From Bullera alba (taxonomy: Eukaryota > Basidiomycota > Tremellomycetes > Tremellales > Bulleraceae), in the NCBI GenBank assembly GCA_001600095.1, contig BCIX01000004.1:128586-192585 (forward strand): a stretch of DNA of 64,000 nt, read 5' to 3'. Positions 57,801 to 64,000 of this stretch are shown here, piece after piece. The position numbers and the translations under genes were made by a program. The notes beneath the pieces are model-generated. The model did no database searches, was not told the origin of the DNA, and was given only the letters and a program-made list of their open reading frames with translations. Position 1 is the first letter of the stretch. Each line of letters opens with the position of its first letter.

Positions 57801-60428
57801 CGACCACTATACAGCGATTCTTCACCTTGTTCCAGGATCGGGATAACCGATCCCAGGGCATCCTCAAGCTCAAGGTGAGTTGGCCACGTCGACTTGGAGT
57901 GTATAGCGGTGCGAAGGTCTGACTCAGTGTTAGGACTGGCCTACGACTGCCGATTTCAAGAGCACCCATCCTGAGCTGTATAGCGATTTCAGCGAGGCTA
58001 TCCCCGTGCCGAATTATACAAGACGGGAAGGCGTTTTGAACCTCTATGCGCATGTGAGTGAAGGTCTACAACGGTTGACGGATGTTCGGGGGGTGGAGTG
58101 TCCAGACAGCGAGAGGGAGGTGCATGTCGAGTGACAAGTCTACCTTGTGCAGCTACAGCGACCACCCTGTGCTGGATGGGCACTCTCCATGGCCCATGCA
58201 GCGATGCCTTCCGCTAACGCTGATTCCTCTATCAGTTCCCGCCTGGGCCCACACGACCTGACATCGGACCCAAGATGTACAACGCATTCGTAAGCAACCA
58301 CTCGACCCATCAGCCCTAGTCTAGCTGACACACCTCTCCAGGCGGCCAAGGAGTCTGAAGGCGGACACGGATCGTAAGTGACCAAATCAATCTGGAGGCT
58401 GAACGAGAGTAGCTAACGGATCTGCTTAGCACCCGGCTACACATGGACGTCGCGGATGCTATCAACGTCATGCTCTACGCCTCCGACAGACCGAACGGTC
58501 AGCCCGGTTGTGCCGTCTGGGACCTGTTTCGAGCCGAGGACGCGGACAAGCTGAGGTTGTACCTGAAGAAGAAATTCGATCGGACGCATGTATTCACCGA
58601 CCCGATCCACAGCCAGCTGTTCTACCTGGACGACAGGAAGCGGCGCGAGGTATTCGAGCTGTTTGGCGTGGTGAGCTGGAGGGTATATCAATACCCAGTG
58701 AGTCGCCAGATCCAGCTTGGAGAACGAATACTGATATAAGCTACTTCTAGGGCCAGGCGGTGTTCATACCCGCTGGATGTGCGCATCAGGTATGCAATCT
58801 GTCCGACTGTATCAAAATAGCCTTGGACTTTGTCTCGCCCCGTGAGTCTAAGTACGGTGTCGATGGTATCGAGGACATGACCTGTGGTCGAAAACAGCTA
58901 TCGGCGAGTCGAGTAAGCTGACTCCCCTTGACCAACAGACAATGTCTCCCGGTGCCAGAAGCTCAGTCAGGACTTTCGCATGGAGAACTTTGTCAAGGCG
59001 TGGAAGGATGATGTGTTGCAGCTGTACAACGTGCTGTGGTGAGACGTTCTCCTTCCTTATTTCTGCACGGCTTTTACTCCCACGGTCACCCACTTCATGT
59101 GCTGCACTCGATCTGCACTCCTCCTCTGCAGTCACTGGTTTGGTACAACTTCCGGGCCAGATCCACCACATGGTTCAGGAGACACCTGCTGACCCGTATA
59201 CTCTAGGTACGCATGGACAAACTGCCGGGAAACCCGATCTCGCCGACATGAAGAGGATCTAGCTCGCGAGGCCGAGGCGAAGATCCGTGCGGCGCGATTG
59301 TTCGACTTGCAAAATGGTTCGCTGTCCGATGCAATGTCGGCATCGGCGGCCGCATCCTCAGTGGGGATCCCACTGCACATGCGAATCCACAGTCATGGAC
59401 ACGCTATCCTCTCTCCGAACGTCAGTTCAATGCGAGACGAGGCCGTCACTTCCCCCTTCCAAAGTTCGAGTCGGCACAGCAGCTCGAGTCCCTCGCGGAG
59501 CGGGGGGTGGACACCTCAGACTCGGGGCGGCACCCCCACGATATATCCCGGAGGAGACGATGGCACGGGGTATAGAGGTCAGCGGGACGGGGAGGGGAGG
59601 ATGGATCGGGTCCATGGGGAGGATGGAAGCGAGATGTTGGACAATGGGAACAGTGGACAATCCCCGGGTGGGGCAGAACCGACAGCAGGGGTCCGACTTG
59701 GTCAAGGGGACTTTGTGAAACGTCTCATGAAGGCGGTATTGGATGCGCCGGAACAGCCGCAGCCCAAGGAGGTCTACGACCCGTCTGCCGCTTCAGCGTC
59801 ACTGCGCTCCTCGAAGAATTTTTCTTCTTCACTCAAGGCATTGCCCAAACAGGCCAACAAATCGAGTTCAGGCTCAAGCTCGAAGAAGCCCGCCCGAGGG
59901 GTGAGTGTTCCGACAACTCAGAAGGGTCAAGAGGATATACCCAAGTCCACGACGCAGGGCGCAAAGGCAGGTCCGAAGGTGGGCGATGGAGGGGTAGAGA
60001 AGGTTTCAGGAGAAGATATCCAGGAGAAGGATACTCAGGTGAAGCCTGTCGAGAGAGGGCAAGACCCGCCTGCGACTCTGGCTTCGGCCATTGCCGGGAC
60101 AGCGCAAAGCGGTGGCGGTATTTCTGAGAAGGAGGCGAGCGCGCCGGATGGTGAAGTTGGAGTGCCTGGAGCAGAAACCCAGCGCCTCGATACCACCACG
60201 CCAAACACCGACTCGACATCCAAGCCATCGACCGAGCCGACGGTTCGATTGGAGGAACTGGCAAATCGGAAGCAGGTCTCATCGACATCAGATAGCACCG
60301 TCGATGGTGTCGACAAAGTTCCGGGGGGTGCCACAAACCAGATAGGCGCGATCTCCGAGGTGGAACTAGTCGTCACGATCGAGGAGGTGCTTGAGCGAGA
60401 TCAAGGTCGCTCCGAGCCGCAGGCGTAG
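54885..60428 (+). CDS. KDM3/JHDM2-type JmjC histone demethylase
   Basis: Fe(II)/2-oxoglutarate dioxygenase expected to remove H3K9 methyl groups. Thirteen exons: 54885-55455, 55533-56430, 56478-56607, 56658-56769, 56850-57623, 57768-57874, 57934-58053, 58236-58289, 58342-58373, 58430-58697, 58751-58841, 58939-59038 and 59207-60428, giving 1492 aa. The acidic N-terminus (1-200) and a Ser/Lys-rich part precede a Cys-rich zinc region (C458, C469, C472, C481; C570, C573, C584, C587, C592, C595), as in KDM3. The JmjC core has iron ligands H937 and D939 ([12 protein letters not shown]) and distal H1034 (PAGCAHQ). After the end of the JmjC fold (NVLWYAW), about 390 residues of low-complexity Ser/Gly/Pro sequence follow in one long exon. 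Confidence 0.88.
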
Positions 60429-60928
60429 CGGTGTTTTAGACAAGGATGAGCTTGGTCGCAGTATGGGACTTGGGATCGATCCAGCTACCATGAAGCAGGG
60501 TTGCCTTGGTGGGGACACCTAGGATATCAGCACGGGCGAGACCGTCGAAACGGCAACGCCCGAATATGGAAGAAGTATCCCGTCTTCACGCTTGGAACTG
60601 GACTCCAAGACGTCGAGCCTCTTGAGAGAACAACTCTCGTTGTATCCTATGCATGTTGTAATGCTTGACTGCGATCGTTCTCGTCGTCGTCGCCGCTATC
60701 GCCGTTGTCGCTATCAGTTGACGGGATCAGAAATAGCCAGAACCTGGTAGATTGTGCCTGAACTTTACCCGTTTCGCCTCGCTTATCACAACACGATCTG
60801 ATACTCTACTCTTTCAACAACACCTCGTCATTCTACTGCATTCCATCTGCTCACGCACCTAGCTCTACAGCTCACTGCACACCCTCAACTCGCTCTCAAC
60901 AGCACACAAGTAGCCAGAAACACTCACC
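60429..60928. other. intergenic: dehydrogenase promoter
   Basis: The 150 bases before the next ATG are C/T/A rich (CTCGTCATTCTACTGCATTCC type). Nothing else seen. Confidence 0.55.
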
Positions 60929-62411
60929 ATGCCCCAAGGTCGACTACGTCTCGCCAACAAGGTGAGCGACGCCTCGTCCGTCTGCTGCGATACTGATGCT
61001 GATGGCTGATTGCTAGTCTTGCGTTATCACCGGTGCCGGATCGTGAGTGCACAATTACCTTGCCTCCTTGTGTTGCCAAACGACAAGCTAGTCAGCAGCT
61101 TGATCTACTCATCCAACCCTACTACTGCCGAAGCTGACGACTCGTAGAGGAATCGGCCTGGAGACCGCGCTGCAGTTCGCGGCAGAGGGCGCACGACTAG
61201 TCATCTCTGATATCAACGAGGCCGCGCTGGAGAAAGCTGTTCAGCTGATCCAGTCGAAATTCGCGGATGTCCAGGTCGTGGGCGCAAAGTGCGATGTTAG
61301 CAAGGAGGCAGAGGTCAAGTCGATTGTCGACAAGGCGGTGGAGACATTTGGTAGACTAGACGTCATGGTGAGTGCACCGGGCCGGGGGCTGCTTTTGTGA
61401 TGCCTAGCAAGTGAAGGAGTTGGACCGCTGGGGCTTTGAACTCCTTCGGGTTGGATGATCGCTGCTGACTTGATGTAGTATAACAACGCTGGTATCATGC
61501 ACTCTGCGTGAGTACAGCTGACAATTGAAAGGATGCTGGCATCGAGCTGAAGATTTACTAGCGACGACGACGCCGTCAACACCGAGGAGAAGATCTGGGA
61601 CTTGACACAGGCCATCAACGTCAAGGGCGTGTGGTACGGGTGCAAACACGCCATTATCGCGATGAGAAACGTGAGTGCAGCTTGACCATCGTTCGTACGA
61701 CGTCAGCAGAAGCTGACACTTAGGCCTTGTGCTCAGAACAAAGCCCAGCCCGAGCTTGGCCTCGATGTCGGAGGTTCCGTCATCAACGTCGCTTCCTTCG
61801 TCGCTATTCTCGGAGCTGCCACCCCTCAACTTGCCTGTAAGTTGACGTAACCTGCTCAGTAGGATAGTATTGAGTGGAATGTGTAGACACTGCTTCTAAG
61901 GGCGCAGTCCTCGCCATGACGCGAGAACTCGCCATGGTCCACGCTAGAGAAGGTATCAGGTTCAACGCACTATGCCCGTGAGTCCAATGACAGCTAGCTC
62001 GCCCCATCGTATGAGTTCGGGCATCAGCTGATTCGCACACGTAGTGGACCCATTCGAACACCACTCCTCATGGACTTCCTCAACACCCCTGAAAAGCTGA
62101 ACAGGCGAATGATCCACAACCCCATGGGCCGATTCGGCGAGGCCGTCGAGCAGGCCAAGGCGGTCGTGTTCTGTGGGTCCGCCCTGAGACCAACAGAGTT
62201 GGATGCTGATTGCTGGTGTAGTGGCATCAGACGACTCGTCTTATATCAACGGAACGGACTTCCTCGTCGACGGCGGTCTTCACGCGTGCTACGTCGTGAG
62301 TACAACCAGGCGTGGACCATGGCGGTAGCATTTGATGAAGGCTGACAACGAACCTAGACGTCGGAGAAGGAGCAGATTGCGTCTCCACCAACCGGTCTCC
62401 TAGGCGCTTGA
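60929..62411 (+). CDS. short-chain dehydrogenase/reductase
   Basis: Classical SDR, NAD(P)-dependent. Ten exons: 60929-60961, 61017-61042, 61148-61367, 61479-61507, 61562-61670, 61737-61836, 61887-61977, 62045-62172, 62222-62295 and 62358-62411, giving 287 aa. The cofactor motif TGAGSGIG is split by an intron. D of ISDINEAALEKA suggests NAD preference. NNAG (YNNAGIM), the catalytic Ser of VINVASF and YTASK are present, followed by the CPGPIRTPL motif and VDGGLHACYV. Two exons are only 26 and 29 nt. Substrate cannot be inferred; the layout resembles fungal 3-oxoacyl-reductase-like or secondary-alcohol SDRs. Confidence 0.9.
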
Positions 62412-62791
62412 GGTGGATAGGAAGTACCTGTCTGCCTAATGCCCAGTATCCGATATCCCCGTAGCCATTCATCACATGCATATATCACCACCTGCGTTGG
62501 GCCAGATGTGTGGGCAGCAAAAGGCTCCTAGTCTGATTTGCTTCCGGCGGAAACCGGCAATAGGCGAATCCCAAAATTCCATCGATGTCCTCTCTCCTAG
62601 CCTGTCTATTCTTGACTGTTTGGCTCTGTCTACTCTGTTCTCTAGTCTATCTCCGAGCTCTCGGTACCACCGGCAAGATACTGTCTCGATACCTCTACGT
62701 TGTCCTCCTTCTCGCCGTTCACTTGTGTTCAGCGAACCAGATTATTTTGTCGAAAGAGCAGCATCAACCCTTCAATCACTCGACCACCATC
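62412..62791. other. intergenic: HEM12 promoter
   Basis: C/T-rich leader before the ATG at 62792; no gene. Confidence 0.55.
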
Positions 62792-64000
62792 ATGTCCGCA
62801 CAATCGCATCTCGGGAGTATCCCCTTACCGGACCCATCGACGTTCACCATCCCCACGCTTAAGGGCGCCGAAGACTGGAAAGAGGTCGAGGCTGCTTTCC
62901 CGCCATTGAAGAACGATCTGCTGTTGCGGGCTGCCAGAGGGGAAGAAACGCCTCGTGCGCCGGTATGGGTTATGAGGCAAGCAGGGAGGTATCTCCCCGG
63001 TGAGTCGGGCTATGCGGTTTGCAGCCTGGTTGAGCCATGACTCACATAGAAATGATGTCTAGAATTCCTGGCTGTTCGAAAGGACCACTCGTTCTTTGAA
63101 TGCTGTCAAACACCCTCGATAGCTTCAGCATTGACACTCCAGCCGATCGACAGGTATCCCCGCCTCGATGCCTCGATCATTTTCTGCGACATTCTCGTCA
63201 TTCCACAAGCGCTCGGCATGGTGGTCACCATGGAACCAAGCAAAGGACCGGTACTGCCCGAACCGCTCGTGGATCCATCGCACATTTCTCGATTGAAAAC
63301 CCACGTGGACGTGGACAAAGAGCTGGGATACCTCTTCGAAGCGCTAAAGCTCACGAGGCAGGGTCTGGATGGGAGAGTGCCCCTGATTGGATTTGTGGGT
63401 GCGCCATGGACGTTGATGGCGTATATGATTGAGGGGGGCGGGAGCAAGACGTTTGAAAAGGCAAAAGGATGGCTGTACAAGTATCCCGAGGACAGTCAGA
63501 GATTGTTGATGCGAGTGGCGGATGTGTGCGCGGATCTCCTTATCGGACAGGTGCTCGCAGGAGCTCAGGTCAGTCAGGCCAGTCGACACGAAAAGACCCG
63601 GCGCTGACGTTGGACTTTTGGGTAGATGCTACAAGTGTTCGACTCTTGGGCGGGAGAGCTCACCCCACATCAATTCCAGCAATTCTCCCTTCCGTCCCTA
63701 TTGCACATCTCGCACAAGGTCCACCACGTGCTGAAACAGCTCAACCACCCAGACGTCGCCATCACCCTCTTCGCAAAGGGCGCACACTCGCCCTCGTCCT
63801 TGAAGCTCCTCTCGGACCCAAGCGTGACGGGCTACGCGACCATTGGCCTCGATTGGCAATTGGATCCCGTGGAGGTCCGCGAGTTGGTCGGCGACAAGGT
63901 CAACCTCCAAGGCAACTTTGACCCAGTGGTGCTGTACGGCGGGAGGGAAGGTATCGAGCGGGAGATTGAGCGTGTGAGCAAGAGGTTCAAGGAGGCAAGA
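62792..64000 (+). CDS. HEM12: uroporphyrinogen decarboxylase (partial, 3' cut)
   Basis: Haem pathway enzyme that converts uroporphyrinogen III to coproporphyrinogen III in the cytosol. Exons visible: 62792-62999, 63063-63568 and 63626 to the window end. Both family signatures are seen: [15 protein letters not shown], split by the first intron, and [20 protein letters not shown]. Also [37 protein letters not shown] with the active-site aspartate region, and [13 protein letters not shown] near the cut end. About 362 residues are present, so only a few C-terminal codons should be missing. A somewhat long N-terminal leader (about 45 residues) precedes the conserved core. Confidence 0.95.

Overview
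The window is nuclear DNA of a basidiomycete fungus, most likely a Tremellomycete (Cryptococcus/Tremella relatives). The evidence is intron-dense protein genes (up to 14 exons), introns mostly 34-70 nt with GTGAGT-type donors, CTGAC/CTAAC branch sites and TAG/CAG acceptors, conserved eukaryotic genes on both strands, and no operons. I rebuilt about 25 gene models by eye from splice sites, keeping frame across every junction. Where a family is recognised, each model sums to a whole number of codons.

Layout. 1-5 kb: the end of an unknown gene, SEC23 (COPII coat) and an unknown 242-aa gene, followed by a sparse stretch with an intron-containing tRNA-Asp(GTC) at 5506. 7-10.3 kb: a 14-exon OPT-family oligopeptide transporter. 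11-21.5 kb: an RTR1/RPAP2 CTD phosphatase, a KRE9/KNH-type GPI-anchored wall protein, UTP18 (SSU processome) and a 1329-aa proline-rich disordered protein. 22-28.3 kb: metacaspase A, a mitochondrial-type seryl-tRNA synthetase and an F-box-like protein. 29-35.5 kb: a GATA-finger factor, a DUF1774-like membrane protein, a 124-aa unknown and a DMT/EamA transporter. 36-44.9 kb: a gene-poor, accessory-looking stretch with four related copies of a small coiled-coil family (some broken), a pepsin-like aspartic protease, a small secreted protein and two perfect palindromes. 44.9-54.5 kb: a medium-chain reductase, metacaspase B (full prodomain), a KRE6/SKN1 beta-glucan synthesis protein and an SRRM1-like PWI/RS splicing factor. 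54.9-64 kb: a KDM3-type JmjC demethylase, a short-chain dehydrogenase and HEM12 (uroporphyrinogen decarboxylase, cut by the window end).

Most interesting point. The two metacaspase genes, 22 kb apart and in opposite orientation, both need an exon of exactly one nucleotide (a T at 22723 on the minus strand and a T at 48112 on the plus strand) to keep frame just before the catalytic-cysteine block. Each one-base exon lies between two introns with their own donors and acceptors. Skipping it would truncate the protein before or without the catalytic cysteine in both genes. The second theme is the unnamed tandem coiled-coil family at 36-41.6 kb. Wall biogenesis genes (KRE9-like, KRE6-like), secretion (SEC23) and splicing/chromatin genes are scattered and show no sign of a metabolic cluster.
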